A stretch of DNA of 64,000 nucleotides from Tenrec ecaudatus (GCF_050624435.1 NC_134536.1:130084758-130148757); one strand, 5' to 3'; counted from the first letter of the stretch, positions 1 through 12,384 are shown. Program-made: numbers and translations. The notes: a model not told the origin generated them from the sequence alone.

Positions 1-1856
1 CACCGCCGGGGCTGCAGCTGGGGAAGGAAGCTTGGCATCTGAAGCTGAAACCTGGAGTTTCCTTGGAGAAAACACACCAGATAATGTTTTATTTGGTAGC
101 TCGCTTCCCTAGTGATAGCAGTTGTAGTGTAGTACTGTGCTATTAGACGCTTTACAGGGTCAATGAGACTTGTTTTACCCGGACTAAATCATTTCTATGT
201 GATTTGGTATAGTCCAGTGTGTTTGGACTAAATACAGTCCACAACCCCAGTTGCACAATGGGCTGGTTGGTGTTTGGGACTGTTATGTTGGGACTGGCTG
301 GTCAAATTTTGCTTTGCTGAGCATCACAGATTACAAATAACCTTTATCTCACTGGGGCCAAAGAAACAAAAAGATTTGGGTTTAAACAAACCAATTTATA
401 TTTTTAAATACAAATATTTTAATATAAATTTATATATATTTTTTAATTTGTCCCGAAGACAGATACTTGGGACATTTTTGTGGACCAGATGAAGTTACTG
501 AGAGAAAGTCCAAGGGGCTGTAGAAAACCTGACATTGTAAGCCCAGAATGAACCAGGCGGGCAGTGGCTGCGGCGCGGAGAGGCCTGACTGCCCCCGCTT
601 CTGCGGGGGCGTGGCGGGGACATGGTGGTAGAATGAAAGCTGTCTCCTCACGAGCTTCATTTGCAGCTGGTTTGTTTCTTGAGATTTTCTCTTACTTTCT
701 CTTAATCAGAGTCTATTGTTAGCTCCTTTGCAGTTGTTTGAGAAGTATTCTTTCTCACATAAAACTGATTTGTTTACAGTGTAACCACACAGGAAGAGAA
801 CCAATGCATAAGAAGCATGCAATGTTCTCTATCACAAGAATTTCATGTTTCCTACTAATAAAAGTTCTTAAACTTCTCAATAAAAGGAACAACTATTCTG
901 TGCAATAGCAGCCATTACCGGTTGAGCAGTACTTTTAATGGGACAGTTCAGCGTCAGGAGCCCCGCATCCCCATCCGCTGGCCTGACCAGCAATTCTTGT
1001 TTGCTCCCTTTGCCTTCCTTTCGTGTGGTCAAAGTCCTTTCCTCGTCAGCAGTTTTACACAGAGTGTTCCCCCATATGCTGCACCCCCACCCCCGCACAT
1101 AGACACACCAGTACAGCAGCACTCTCCCCACTTCTACCCAGGGCCCCTGTTTGTTTGTCTGGTGCTCCTGCCACTCCCTGCCGTTGGGTGATTGCTCTTT
1201 AGGTGTAATATTGCTCTGCGGGCCTGTGCCTCTAGCTGCCGTGACTGTTCTGGTACTGGCTGGACGGTGGCTTCTGGCAATGGCTTCAGTTCCAAGTAGA
1301 AGAGTCTCTAAGGACTATAGGCTTGGGGTTGCTCTCCGTTCCTATCACCCCAGTAGTCTGGTCTTTCTTTGATGAATTTGCATATTGCTGTACCTTTTCC
1401 TGCCACTCTGCTCAGTACCCACTTCGGTAAGAGTGCCCAGAGTGGTTGATGGTGGCATCCAGGCGCCGTCTCGGTCTTCCGGTCTCCAGGCCGGGCGGGG
1501 TTGGCTGGGCTTCTTGTAGAAGGATATCCGTCCTGTAGCGGCTTTCTTCTCTGAGTATTTGGTTTCCCCCTTTCCTTGTTGCTCTGCATGAGGAGAGACA
1601 GTAGCCCTCAAGACACTACTCACCACGTTGGCATGTAAAACCTTCCCTTTGTGAATGCCAGTGCAGTGAGTCCTCATGAGACTAGTCCTCAGCCTTTAAT
1701 CCTAGAAAACCAGCCTTGGTTATATCACAGTATTCATAGGTATGCCCCCATGTAGTTATCTGTGTGTGGTCATATGCATAGACACATGCACACACGCCTG
1801 TAGGTACATACGCCTCTAGATACATCTCTCTGTGCACACACGTGGACCCACATAGA
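1..1856. other. Presumed USP49 upstream/5' intronic DNA, no gene seen
   Basis: No conserved coding frame, splice-bounded exon or RNA gene is recognisable. All open frames are short and unsupported. By synteny the stretch should lie in the long 5' introns of USP49, whose non-coding leader exons I cannot place. An AT-rich patch lies near 400-460. A CA/TG-rich low-complexity patch with many ACAC/TGTG runs lies near 1740-1860. Confidence 0.5.
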
Positions 1857-2059
1857 CAAAAACTCACTGCCACTGAGTCAGTGTGGACTCACGGTGACCA
1901 CCTAGGTCAGGGTAGAACTGCCCCTCTATGTTTTCCAGGCAGTAACTCTTCATGGGGCTAGAAAGCCCGTGTCTCTCCCCCAGAACGGCGGGTGGTTAGA
2001 AACAACTGACTTTCAGTTAGCAGCCCAACTCTTAACCACTACATCACCGGGGCTCCTGG
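1857..2059 (-). repeat. AfroSINE-type SINE copy
   Basis: The plus strand reads the complement of the afrotherian tRNA-derived SINE. It starts at a CACTGCCACTGAGTC-type end, passes the block GGGTAGAACTGCCCC and the TTAGCAGCCCAAC box, and ends at the CACCGGGGCTCC edge. The copy is nearly full length and diverged. Confidence 0.8.
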
Positions 2060-2405
2060 GTACACCTACTTGCCTATATGCATGTTGGTTGACGCACATA
2101 CATACGTGTGTGTGGTGGTTGTCATTGCTGTTGCAGGGTTTGGTTTGTTACGCCCTTTTCTCTTCTCGCGTGCACTTCCCAGTGACATCATTTACTTGGT
2201 CAAGCTGTGTGCACTCACCCACGTGTGTTCAGTGGTCCCTTTCCCATCACTGGAAGTAACGAATGACTACTACCTCAGGAATGCTTCCCTCCTCACCCCA
2301 ATCTCTGGTAGCTCTCTACACACCCATCTATTCCTAAGTAGTTGTCATTGTGTAAGACGTGTCCCTATGTGATGCACTTAGCTCACACTGCGCAGTGTCT
2401 TCTGT

Positions 2406-2603
2406 GGAGCCCTGGTGCTGTGGTAGGTTGTGCACTGAGCTAACCACAGAGTCGGCAGCTTGAAACCATCAGCCAGTCTGCAGGAGAAAAAGGCAGCTTC
2501 CTACTCTCAGAAAGATTTACAGTCTTGGAATCCCACGGGGCAGTGCTGATCCCGCCTACTGGGTTGCTATGAGTTGGAATCCACTCGATGGCAGTGAGTG
2601 AGC
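2406..2603 (+). repeat. AfroSINE-type SINE copy
   Basis: A sense-strand copy starting at GAGCCCTGGTG, with a TTGAAACCATCAGCC-like B-box region and ending TTGGAATCCACTCGATGGCAG. It is nearly full length and inserted in the old L1 sequence. Confidence 0.8.
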
Positions 2604-2834
2604 ATGAATGTTTTTCAAATCCATCCCCATTGTACGATGTTTTGAGGGCTCGTTGCTCTTCTTTATGGCTGCATAGTATTCCATGCATGCATGTATAGAC
2701 CACATCGTGTTCATCCAGTCACCTGTTGCTGGCATTAGGTGGTGTCCACTGTGGATTCTGCTGCGAGACCATCGGCTGTCTGCGTCGTTCCTTCAATCCA
2801 GGAAACCCTGTTGGCACTGCCTGAGCGCTCAGTT

Positions 2835-2975
2835 GCAGTTCTAAAGCCACAGCTGCTCGTCAGGAGGACGACGCGACACTCTGCTTCCCTCCACAGGACA
2901 GCCTTGGAGACGCAGGCAGTTCTGCTCTGCCCTATTAGGTTGATATGAATTGGACTTTACTTGGCGGCCATGGAT
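2835..2975 (+). repeat. Degraded AfroSINE-type fragment
   Basis: Partial similarity to the SINE 3' half: GACAGCCTTGGAGACGC, then GCCCTATTAGGTTGATATGAATTGGA. It is diverged and its boundaries are approximate. Confidence 0.45.
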
Positions 2976-3244
2976 GTATAAGTAGGGTATGTAACTAGCA
3001 GTGGAAATACTGGACTGTAAGATATTTCCATTTATAAGCTTTATGAGGGAATGCCATACTATTTCCCTTAATGGCGGTACCATTCAAAGTGTTTTTTAAT
3101 CATTGGTTTGTTCAAATGAGGATTTGCATAAAAGGGCACATTGCATTTGGTTGACATCTCTTTTAGGTTTGTTACAACGTTTCTTAGCAGACCCATCCAC
3201 ACCCGCCCCTTTCTTCCGTACCATTTATTTATTAATCATCTTAC

Positions 3245-3944
3245 GGCTGTATTAGTTTCTGCTTCGAGTTTTTTGTTGAAGGTGTGTGTCTTCAGTAATG
3301 GGAAGCATTTTGAATGACCTGAAGAGAGGTCTTTTAAAAGTAACATGGAGTTTTATACAGTTAGTGAGCTTCATGTGTCGTAAGCAGTCTCTGATGCTGC
3401 GGTTGGTGGGATAGGCCCCTTTACTCAGATTTACAAACCCAACTCCATCCCCCAGTTCGCTGCCCCTACCTCACCAGAGGACAGCATGTACTAACATGGG
3501 GGTAGCAGGTTTCCACTAAACCCCATAGGTAGAAAATATAGATGGGTACTATATGTCCCATGGGTCACTAATGGATGGAAGAAGCAGATCGTTGGTTTTA
3601 AAGCGTTTTCCCCATTTGAGTTGGTTAGCTGAAGCCTGTGATAACATGTTTCTGCGCCTTATGTTGCCAGGTTGTTGGCTTCCGAGGCTTCCTTAGACTG
3701 AGGCTCACTTCTTTTAGCGAGAACATTCTATAGGGGCTGCTGCTGGGAACCTCAGGTCGGATCACATCGTAGGGGTAACCACAGCATGCTTGGGTGTCCT
3801 GTTTATGGTGTAAAATTGGCCAGCCGTCAGCCTCATCCATTCGTGACAAAGTCTCCTGTCCGCTTTCACCTAGTAATGTAAGGAGCCACTACCTAGATTC
3901 TCTATGTCACTAGAGGCACGCATTCACGTTTGTGTGTGCATGTA
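3245..3944. other. Unique-looking DNA, nothing recognised
   Basis: I find no gene, RNA or clear repeat here. Open frames are short and have no recognisable protein motif. Confidence 0.4.
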
Positions 3945-4090
3945 ATTTTTTAACAGCTGTATCGAGATATCATCCACATACAGGGAGTTACAGATGTCAA
4001 AGAGTACTGTGTAAGATGGTTTGACACACACATACTTTGTGTCCATTCTAAAGAAAGGTGATCCAACAGCCTCATTATTCCCACACACAA
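3945..4090 (-). mobile_element. Old L1 3'-end fragment, antisense
   Basis: The sequence after TTTTTTAACAGCTGTATCGAG resembles the complement of an old L1ME 3' end (the TTTATTGAGATATAATTCACATA theme). It is short and diverged. Confidence 0.45.
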
Positions 4091-4159
4091 GTAAACTGTT
4101 GTTAAAGATAATTCAAAACCAGCTGCAGCGGACGGTGTAAGATATGAAAACAATAAGAA

Positions 4160-4363
4160 TGTGTAATGTATCTAGGGGTCATGATGATGGAAGGGGGAGG
4201 GAGGGGAAAAGAGGAGCTGACACTAAGGGCTCATAGAAAGTAAGTGTTTAGAAAATGATGATGGCAACATATGTACAAATGTGCTTGTACAATTGATGGA
4301 TGGAATGTTTTAAGAGCTATAGCGCCCCCAATAAAATGATTTAAAAACAAACAGACAAAACAG
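4160..4363 (+). mobile_element. Afrotherian L1 3'-end fragment
   Basis: It shares the terminal L1 module found in other copies in this window: AATGATGATGGCAACA, then ACAAATGTGCTTG, then CCCCCAATAAAATGATTTAAA and an A-rich tail. It is a 5'-truncated insertion with no coding capacity. Confidence 0.7.
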
Positions 4364-4599
4364 CCACAGCAATACATGGACAAGGAACTGCCAGAAGCCC
4401 AAGTCTGATTCAGAACAGGATGTCCAGTGAGGGCGATCACTGTTGCTATCAGATACATCTTGACAGGCTGAAGGCAGATGATACCAAGAAGATGTTATGC
4501 CAAACCAAGTCCATGGCCACTGAGTCATTCTTACTGGCAGCAGACTCTCTGCCCCATAGAGACCAAAGGCTTTAAGGCTGTGCCAGTTCTGAATGCGCG

Positions 4600-5795
4600 C
4601 GATGAAGTGTCCTGGAATTCCCATTCTTCTCAAGGTCATCCACAGTTACCATGGTCCACGCCGTCACATCCCTTTGCATAGTCAATGAAACACAAGTAAG
4701 CATCTTTCTGATATTCTCTTTTGTGAACCAAGATCCATCCAACATCAGCAATGACAGCCCTTGTTCCACGTCCTCTTCTGAATCTGACCTGAACTTGATG
4801 GCAGTGCCCTCTCGGTGTACTTCTGCAGCCATTGTCAGACGACGTGACATCAATGTTATCATCCTATAGTTGGAGCATTCTTTTGGGTCACCTTTCTTTG
4901 CAGTGGGTCCAGTCTGTGTACTGAGCAAATAATTCAAGAAGCTAAACAATACCAAGAAGAATGTGGCATCAGGATTGGAGGAAGGCTCATGAACAACCTA
5001 ACATTGCTTGCCGAAAGTGAGGAGGACTGGAAGCGCGTGGTGATGGAATCAAAGACTACAGCCTTCAGGATGGATTACACCTCAAGAGAAAGAAGGCCAA
5101 ACAATAAGTAAGTGAAGAAGACAAGAATCTTCACAGCCGGGCCAGTAATCAACATCATAAATGGAGACAAGATCGAAGTCGTCGGGAGACTCAATTTCTT
5201 TGGCTCCACAGTCAGTGCCCTGGAAGCAGCAGTCAAGATATCGAATGACTTGTCGCACTGGACAAATCTGCAAACGACATCTTTTGAGTTTTGAAAACTA
5301 AGGATGTTGCTGTGAGGACTCAGGGGTACCCGAGTCCAGCCATGGTATTTTCATGTGCTTCAGATGCATGAGAAAGCTGCACCATGATTAGGAGGACCAA
5401 AAGTGAATCGATGCCTTTGAATTACGATGTTGGTGATGAATAGTGAACCTACCATGGACTGCCAGAAGAACAAACAAATTCATCTTAGAAGAAGCGTAGT
5501 CAGAATGTTCCTTAGAAGCATCTGTGGTGGAGACTTTGCCTCATCTTCTTTGGACATGTTACCAGTTGGGACCTGTCCCTGGACAGGCACATCATGATCA
5601 TGCTTTGAAGAGGGTCAGCAGAAATGAGGAAGACCATCAACAAAGTCGATTGACAGAGTGACTGCCCAGTGAGCTGGAACTCAGGGCCGACTGGGAGCAC
5701 GGCACGGGACTGGACTGTGTGTCCTGGTTCTGTTGTGCACTGGCATTGTAACGAGTTGGGACTGACCACAGGACCTCACATCATCATCAACAGCA
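4600..5795. mobile_element. RTE/BovB-like LINE copy with internal inversion
   Basis: The minus strand from about 4917 to 4600 carries a decayed reverse-transcriptase segment, with AKKGDPKECSNYR at its upstream end and then a frame-broken FIDYAK-like block and MGIPGH. The plus strand from about 4918 to 5795 carries the downstream part of the same type of element (MNNLTLLAESEED, then GDKIEVVGRLNFFGST), ending in an ACCTCACATCATCATC-type RTE tail. The 5' part is therefore inverted relative to the 3' part at about 4917. Frameshifts and stops break every frame, so it is inactive. Family assignment rests on remembered RTE/BovB motifs. Confidence 0.7.
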
Positions 5796-5821
5796 TATGT
5801 GTTTGTGTGTATACACATTTT

Positions 5822-6120
5822 ACTTTTTTAAAGATCATTGTATTGGGGGCTCTGACAGCTCTTATAACAACCCATACATTTGTTGTACCCAGCACATTTG
5901 TACCGATGTTGCCATCATCCTTTTCTAAACATTTACATTCTATTTGAGCCTTTGGTATCAGCTCCCTTTTTTACACGCCCCTTTCCCCACTTCTACCCTC
6001 GTGACCCCTTGATAAATTAGAAACTATTATTATTTTCATATCTTACACTACTACCTCTCTTCCCCCAAGGTTTCTTTCCCACTCCTCTCCCTACCTTCAC
6101 CCTACCCTCCTGGTATTGCT
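5822..6120 (-). mobile_element. L1 3' UTR fragment, antisense
   Basis: It begins with the complement of the L1 tail (TTTTTTAAAGATCATTGTATTGG), followed by the complements of the ACAAATGTGCTGGG and GATGATGGCAACAT modules seen in other L1 3' ends here. The 5' edge is uncertain. Confidence 0.65.
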
Positions 6121-6245
6121 ACTCCCATTTATGTACCTGAGGGATTTGTCTGACTTGGATTCTGTGTGCTGTGAGCTCTTATCTGTACCTGGTGTGTACA
6201 CGCTGTAAATTGCACAGTAGTTCCCACTAAGCAAGAGGAAGGCCC

Positions 6246-6372
6246 TTGATGAGCTGGATTGGCTGCACCCGGGGCTCAGACACAAGGATTGTGAGGCTGG
6301 TACAGGACTGGGCAGTGCTTTGGTTACGACGAGTTAGAACCGACCTGACAGCACCTAATAACAACACACATG
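6246..6372 (+). mobile_element. RTE 3'-tail fragment
   Basis: It reads like the 3' terminus of afrotherian RTE elements: ATTGTGAGGCTGG, then GACCTGACAGCACCTAATAA and a CAACA tail. It is a short non-coding remnant. Confidence 0.6.
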
Positions 6373-7120
6373 CCTACATGCTTACATGCTTTGGTGAACT
6401 TGGGAGGCATACTCCAGGGACATACCATGATTGCAGTGGTCAGATTTTGTGTATTTGAGCTGGTGGGAGCCTGGTAGGAGAACGTTCCATACGGCAGGGG
6501 AGTAGAACAGGGGTTCATTTAGAGCAAGCTCTGCTCCTGGCTTGTCAGGGAGAGTGTGGCAAAACAAAGCGAAGAAGCAGACACAGGGCACTTGGGAGGA
6601 GCCCTTTGCTTTCTCCTTCCAGGTTGTATTATGCAGACGTCCCCAGTGCCTGTGTGGGGATGCGCCCCGGCTATTCCAGGCTTTGTGACATGAACCCTGC
6701 TGACTCCCGGGTCCGTTTCAAAAGCACAAGATACAAATCTGAAGACAAACCAACAATAACAACCACCCTGAGCTTTAAAAGGGAAATCTTCATCCCTGTA
6801 CAAACGTCTCTCCTCATTTCCTACAGGAAAAATCTTAATACCAGTGTGGTACTCCCAGGCGTGATGAGGCACACGGAGTCGTGTGCACTGTGCATGTCCC
6901 TTGCCCATTGCCCACGTGTTGATGTGCATTTGCTGCCGCACTTAATGGAGCTGAGCCCTGGGGGTCAGCAGGCCCTCGTGTCCTACCAGAATGGCGAACC
7001 TTCCAGGAGAAGGTCAGGTTGCGAAGGCACTGACCTCGCCTCCCTGAAGTACAGTGCTGGCCCCTGAGCAGCCTCTTTCCCTCTGGTTTGGGCGGCCATG
7101 CGCTGGGATTCTCAGGGAAT
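6373..7120. other. Unique-looking DNA, no gene recognised
   Basis: One 153-codon open frame lies at 6606-7067 on the plus strand, with shorter frames on the other strand. None shows a domain, a splice context or a protein family I recognise, so I treat the stretch as non-coding. Confidence 0.4.
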
Positions 7121-7600
7121 GTGTTAGTCTGCGTAGCCCAGAGACACTCGTGTATTGGAAAGAGCTTTATATAAAGAGTAAATGTACATTAAGAGAACAG
7201 CCAGCCCAGTCCAGATCAAGTCCATAAGTCCGATATTAGCCCATATGTCCAATACCAATCTAAAGTCTTCTTCAGACTCATGCAACACATGCAACGACAG
7301 TGAATGCAGGAAGATCACAGGTCAGTGGGTTGGAAGTCTTGTGGATCCAGTGGTGGTGGAAGCATCTCAGAACTGGCAGGGGTCTCATTGTGGTTCCTTT
7401 AGCTCCTGGCCTCTAGTATAGCTCCATTGTCTTGTCCACAGGAATGTCTCGCAGGGAGTAAGTGTCCCGCCTCCAATGAGCTATTTATCTCCTTAGCTCC
7501 TCCAAAGGAGGTTCTCAAGCTGTGACCTGACTGACAGGCTAAACTCCACCCCTTCACTCTTAAGTCTCCAGTTAACAACATCATATGTAACCACCCAGGG
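7121..7600 (+). mobile_element. LTR-like dispersed 0.5-kb repeat, copy A
   Basis: It begins TGTTAGTCTG and shares with the copies near 50.2 and 60.3 kb the blocks AGTCCGATATTAGCCCATATGTC, CAGGAAGATCACAGG, TTGTGGATCCAGTGG and GAGCTATTTATCTCC. It ends near CATATGTAACCACC. TG...CA-like ends suggest a solo LTR, but no target-site duplication was confirmed and the family name is unknown to me. Confidence 0.6.
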
Positions 7601-7948
7601 AAGTTGGGTCAACTGAACAAGGTGTGGACAGAGTTGATTGCCAGGGCCTATGAGGGGACTGCTGTCTGGCAGGTGCTGGGCAGGCTCAAAAATCCAGCAC
7701 CATGGATGCCCCCCATACACACTGTGCCAACATGCGGCCCTTTGATCTGAAGGCTACACGGACTGCTGAGCGCTGGTGCCGACTGACAGACTGACGGTCT
7801 CATCCTTACATAGCCGCCTGCCTCTCCTCACTCACTGCTGCCGCTCTGCCTCCCCAGGCTGAGGTAGCATTTCTAAGAAAGAGATTGTGTTTGTGTACTT
7901 TTGTCTCCCATGTTTTCAGAATTTCCCTGTATTTAATAAAAGCTGTCT

Positions 7949-8492
7949 CCCAAGCTAGTCAGGGTACAGGGTAGCAATGATGAAACATACAACTTTCCTC
8001 TAGTTCTTTAATGCTTCCTCCCCTACCTCCCCACCATCATGATCCCAATTCTTCCTTACAAATCCGGCTAGACCAGAGGATGTACACTGGTACAGATAGG
8101 AACTAGAAACAGGGAATCCAGGACAGATAAACCCCTCAGAACCAGTGGTGAAAGTAGCCATACCAGGAGGGGAAGGGGAAGCTGGGGTAGAAAGGAGGAA
8201 CCGATCACAGTGATCTACATATAAACCCTCCTCCCTAGGGGATGGACAACAGAAAAGTGGGTGAAGAGAGACATCAGACAGTATAAGACATGACAAAATA
8301 ATTATAATTTATAAATTATCAAGGGTTCATAAGGGAGAGGGGGCGGGAGGGGGGGAAAGATGGAGCTGATAACAAGGGCTGAAGTAGAAAGAAAATGTTT
8401 TGCAAATGATGATGGCAACAAATGTACAAATGTGCTTGACACAATGGATATAGGAGTTGTACCAACTCCCAATAAAATAATTTAAAAAAATC
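7949..8492 (+). mobile_element. 5'-truncated L1 3' end with A-rich tail
   Basis: The modules match the L1 3' ends at 51.4-52.1 kb and, in reverse, 55.6-56.1 kb: TCCTCTAGTTCTTTAATGC, GGATGTACACTGGTACAGAT, ATTATCAAGGGTTCAT, then CCCAATAAAATAATTTAAAAAAA. A likely imperfect target-site duplication (AAAGCTGTCTC at about 7939, AACGCTGTCTC at about 8493) brackets it. It has no coding capacity. Confidence 0.75.
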
Positions 8493-8805
8493 AACGCTGT
8501 CTCATTGGCCACCTCACCTCCAATTTGCTGTCCTCCTGGAAAGGCGGTTAAGTTGCAGGCATAGCCCTCTGACAGGAGTATGAGGTTTATGGATCCCAAG
8601 GCTGAGGCTTTAAAGGCCAGCTAGTTTAGCTTGTTCCACAGATGGCCTCTCTAATCCGCCGTCAGGTATCTGACAGAGCTCGCGCACCTGACGAACTGGA
8701 TCAGGCAGCTTGGTGCTTGGTCCCCTCTGCAGCCAATCAGCTGAGACACAATGCCAGACATTTCCGGCTGCTGATCTCGCAGAGGGGAACAGTTATTGTA
8801 CGCCA

Positions 8806-8884
8806 GGGGCTTCAAAACATTTATGGAAAAAATGAAATTGAAATTTCAAGGATAGAACTTTCTCACAGACTTTTTGAAGCCCCC
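8806..8884. mobile_element. Short element with terminal inverted repeats (MITE-like)
   Basis: The left end GGGGCTTCAAAACATTTATGG and the right end CAGACTTTTTGAAGCCCC are inverted complements over about a dozen bases, with a 79-bp body. This fits a tiny non-autonomous DNA transposon, possibly mariner-derived. A TA duplication at the edges is not clear. Confidence 0.55.
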
Positions 8885-8929
8885 TTGTACTATGTACCCA
8901 AATAAAAAAGGAAGACAAGCTCAATAAAG

Positions 8930-9085
8930 ACAAACTAAGTCCATGCCAACTCAGAATGACCCTGCAGGACAAGGTAGCGCTGCCCCAGTAGGTTTCCGAA
9001 ACCGTAACTCTTTACAGAGTAGAAAGCCCCAACTTTCTCCCACAGAGTGGCTGGGGGTTTCGGACTGCTGACCTTGTGGATCATA
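8930..9085 (-). repeat. AfroSINE-type SINE copy
   Basis: Complement of the SINE: CATGCCAACTCAGAATGACCC, then GTAGCGCTGCCCCAGTAGG, then CGGACTGCTGACCTTGTGG. The copy is truncated. Confidence 0.7.
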
Positions 9086-12000
9086 TATATTATGTAAGGC
9101 AGGGGAAAATTTAACCCGGTGGCCACAATGAAATGGGAAGACTCTATCCATTAAAAATTAGCTGTGGGACTCTGTAAACATATCAAAGCTATCGAGTTGT
9201 GGATTTCAAGGGGTGAATTTGATGGGAGGTAAACGACTGATCAATAAAACGGTTTTGCAAGGCGTCTGTGGAAATTAAAATGCATTACCCTGCAGAGAGG
9301 TGATACTGAAGGAGTCGGAATAGATTAACTCCCCTCAGGAAGGGAACCAAGGCCAGAACCTTGGGGAACACTTGTGTTTGGTGGAAGGGAGACACACCTG
9401 GAAATATCAGAGGTGTGGTCACAGATGAGAAAGCGGGCCGAGAGGCCGACCATTCCGGAGAGAATGCATGTTCAGTAGTGCCAAGTACAGAAAGAGAGTG
9501 GGTGGGGACTGAGGAAAGGCTGACAAATTTAGCAATTGTGACCTTTGTGAAAAGCGTCTCCATGCAATGGAGGTGCCTACGAGTGAGTTGGGAAAGATAG
9601 AAAGGGCCTAAAAATAGGATCAAGTGGACAAAGTTGTGTCGCTGTTACTGCTCCCTCTTTGGAAACCTTCCGAGGGGGCGGAAGGAGGCAGACAGGAGCA
9701 TGCAGAAATAGCGGCCGGGAGGGCTTAGGTTCCATTCTGGCTCTTACTGTGGTGAGAGGTTGCTGTTGGTGTACCTTGCTAGATGTCCACTCTCTGGCTT
9801 TTCCCAGCATTGGAGGGTGGGCGGGGTAATCTGTTCCCCTCCCCCGGACAGAGCACGCCAGGCCCAGCTCCCTTTCTCATTGAAGAACACAGGTTGTACC
9901 TTCTGGTGAGACCGACGTTATGCTCTCTTGTGGCCCTTGATTAGAGAACAGCACCCCTCACACGGGACCCCAGCCTCGCTCTAAGCTCTCAGTGAACTCT
10001 CGCCCAAGACGCGGGCTCAAAGCCAGGCTCTCCAGTCTCAGCCCGGCTGTGACCCACAGGCTGCCCTCATCTCCTGCCCACCCACAGACAGAGAGGGTGC
10101 CGGTGCCACTGGATCTCGGCAAAAGATTCCAGAGTAATTTCTTTCCCGAACTCCACCCTCCTCAGTCTCTGCCCCTACTTCTTGTTTGTTTTTTTATAAT
10201 GCAAAAATTCACAAGGCTACTTTTATTATACCTAGCCTCCTAAAAATCCTACAGAATACTCTAGAGTATATCATTCTTCCCCTTTAGGTGAGTAATTGCA
10301 TCTTAATGTGATTCCTACCTCCCTATTATCTTTTTCTTAATTGCCTGGTGACATTCTATTTCCCCATATCCTTTGGAAGGAAAATGTTAGCAGAAAATCA
10401 AACGCATTTTTCACACTTGTTTTGTACAAAAATGTATTCCCCATGCCCTTCGGTCATTACAGGTTTGTGTTCGATGTATTTCTAATACACTGAGTAACTT
10501 GAAGGGTTAAAATACCCAGCACTGTCGCATATGGCAGTGAGCAGAATCGCAGATGTGGATGATACCACGTAATTAGTATTCTTTTATGTAAATGAAGGCT
10601 GTCAGCATGTTACCATAGTGTCTACTTTCTCTCAAGCTGGAATTTATGCCACTTGGTCTCACCAAGACCAGGCAGGATGATTCCACGGCCCTTAGTTAAG
10701 AACTGAGAAGAAATCAATGAGAGGGAGGGAGAGAGAGAGAGACATCTTCTCCCTCTGTCACCCAGATTTTAATTTGTGGTAATACCATTAGGCCTTTACG
10801 GTCTAAGAAATTCTGTTTGAAAAAAATTGAAATAACCCAACTAAAAGACCACTCCTGTTTTCAAGCTATGGATTTTTGAAAGGTGATTATAATCTTCAGT
10901 CATCCCTCATGTGGAGCCTTAAGAAAGTGATACTACAGTTTTTAAAACGTGATACTAAATCGAGACAGTCCTCACTAGAGAAGACAAGAGCTGAAAAGAT
11001 AGTGTCTTTGTAAACTTTCATGTGGAGTGAAATCAGAGAATAGTTTTAAATATCAATCATGGGTTTTAGCTCGTTCATTGAAATTTTAAAAATAGAACTG
11101 GTGATTAACAAACAGACGCTTCTAGGCTGTCAGGTGTCCTTTCCCAGGTGCAGTCCTCCCGGGCAGCCCAGCCAACGTTTATTGAGCACTGCTCATCTAC
11201 TTAGGGCGCGGAGCTCCTGAGAAGACGCTCGCTTTCTCCCAGTCACACTCCAAGTCTGTCTATTTAGTACACTGGGACCCTGGCCGGCCCCACTGGGTGA
11301 TGTATGTGTGGCCTGGAAAGATACCGTGGCCTCTGGGACTCTGAAGGAAAGGCTGTCCCAGACTGAAAAATATCCAAGAGAATGCCTCTTCCTGCCAGCA
11401 GGGGGTGGGCCTCTCTGGGAACTGAGGTGGCCCCTTGGCCTGAGAGCTGGGTAAATCCATTGTCTTCCTGGTGGGGAAAGCATGTGGGGAGGGTTCTCCA
11501 GAGCCTCTGTTCTGTGTGTTGGTTAGGGTGGCTCCCTCCTTTTGTGCCACGATTGGGCGATTTCCAGAGCACACTCAGATGTTTCTCCTCTAGAGAAGGG
11601 GGCCTGCCTGGCTTTCAACTGGTGGAGTGAGGTGCGAAGTAGCCCTGTGTTTTCCTGAATGGGTTTACTGTGCCATCTGGCAGGCTAGCGAGTTGCCACG
11701 GCAGATTCGTAATGGGAAAAGAGCTGTGCAGGGCAGGATGTGCGTGATCAGCAGATTTATAGATCAGAAAATGAAATCGGAAGACCGAAATTTCCAGAGT
11801 GCCCTTTCCATTTGACAGCTCTAAGTGGGGAGGGTGTGGGGTGGTTCTTTAAGGTTTTTCTATTTTAGCTTTCCGTTGCTCCAGCAGATAGATATAGAGA
11901 TATATGATTCCCCCCCCCCCCAGCCCTGCAGTTGATTTCATAGGCATCTGTGCTCTGGGTAGTATATTGCTGCTTTCTGATGCACAGAAATACTCTCTCT

Positions 12001-12384
12001 CGGGAAGATCCATTTCATAAGATCAGCTCTCAGGAGCAGTTAAATCCCTCCAGACGCATCAATGCTCCCATTGGCTAAAATGAGGATTGGCCAGACATCC
12101 GGTTTTGAGCTACATAGAGGCTCATTGGGTTTGATTTCATGACTGTTGACTGTTTTTTGAAGGAACGCAGAGTGACCCAAAGAGCATGTGTCCTGGTATG
12201 TTGATATCTGTGCTGCCTAATACCACAGCCAGTCACCACATGTGCCCATTTCAATGAATTAAAATTAGCAGCTCCGTCTCACTGGCCACATGGAAAGTAT
12301 CTGACAGCTATGTGTTGGTCGGTCTCCCATTTTGGACAGTGTCAAGAGTATACATGCATCCTCAGTATAGACATTCCTGTTGAC
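9086..12384. other. Largely SINE-free intronic DNA, no gene recognised
   Basis: No coding exon, RNA gene or recent repeat is recognisable over 3.3 kb. A short GA-rich run lies near 10721-10742 and an 11-base C run near 11919. Open frames of about 60-110 codons overlap on both strands near 11.2-11.6 kb and show no family motif. Confidence 0.4.

Larger units (their letters stand above)
2100..3240 (-). mobile_element. Old L1 3' region, antisense, broken by SINEs
   Basis: Segments near 2160-2370, 2608-2760 and 2975-3120 resemble the complement of ancient L1M/L1ME 3' sequence, for example TTTATGGCTGCATAGTATTCC near 2663. SINE copies at 2406-2603 and about 2835-2975 interrupt it. No open reading frame survives. 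Subfamily and exact edges cannot be fixed by eye. Confidence 0.5.
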
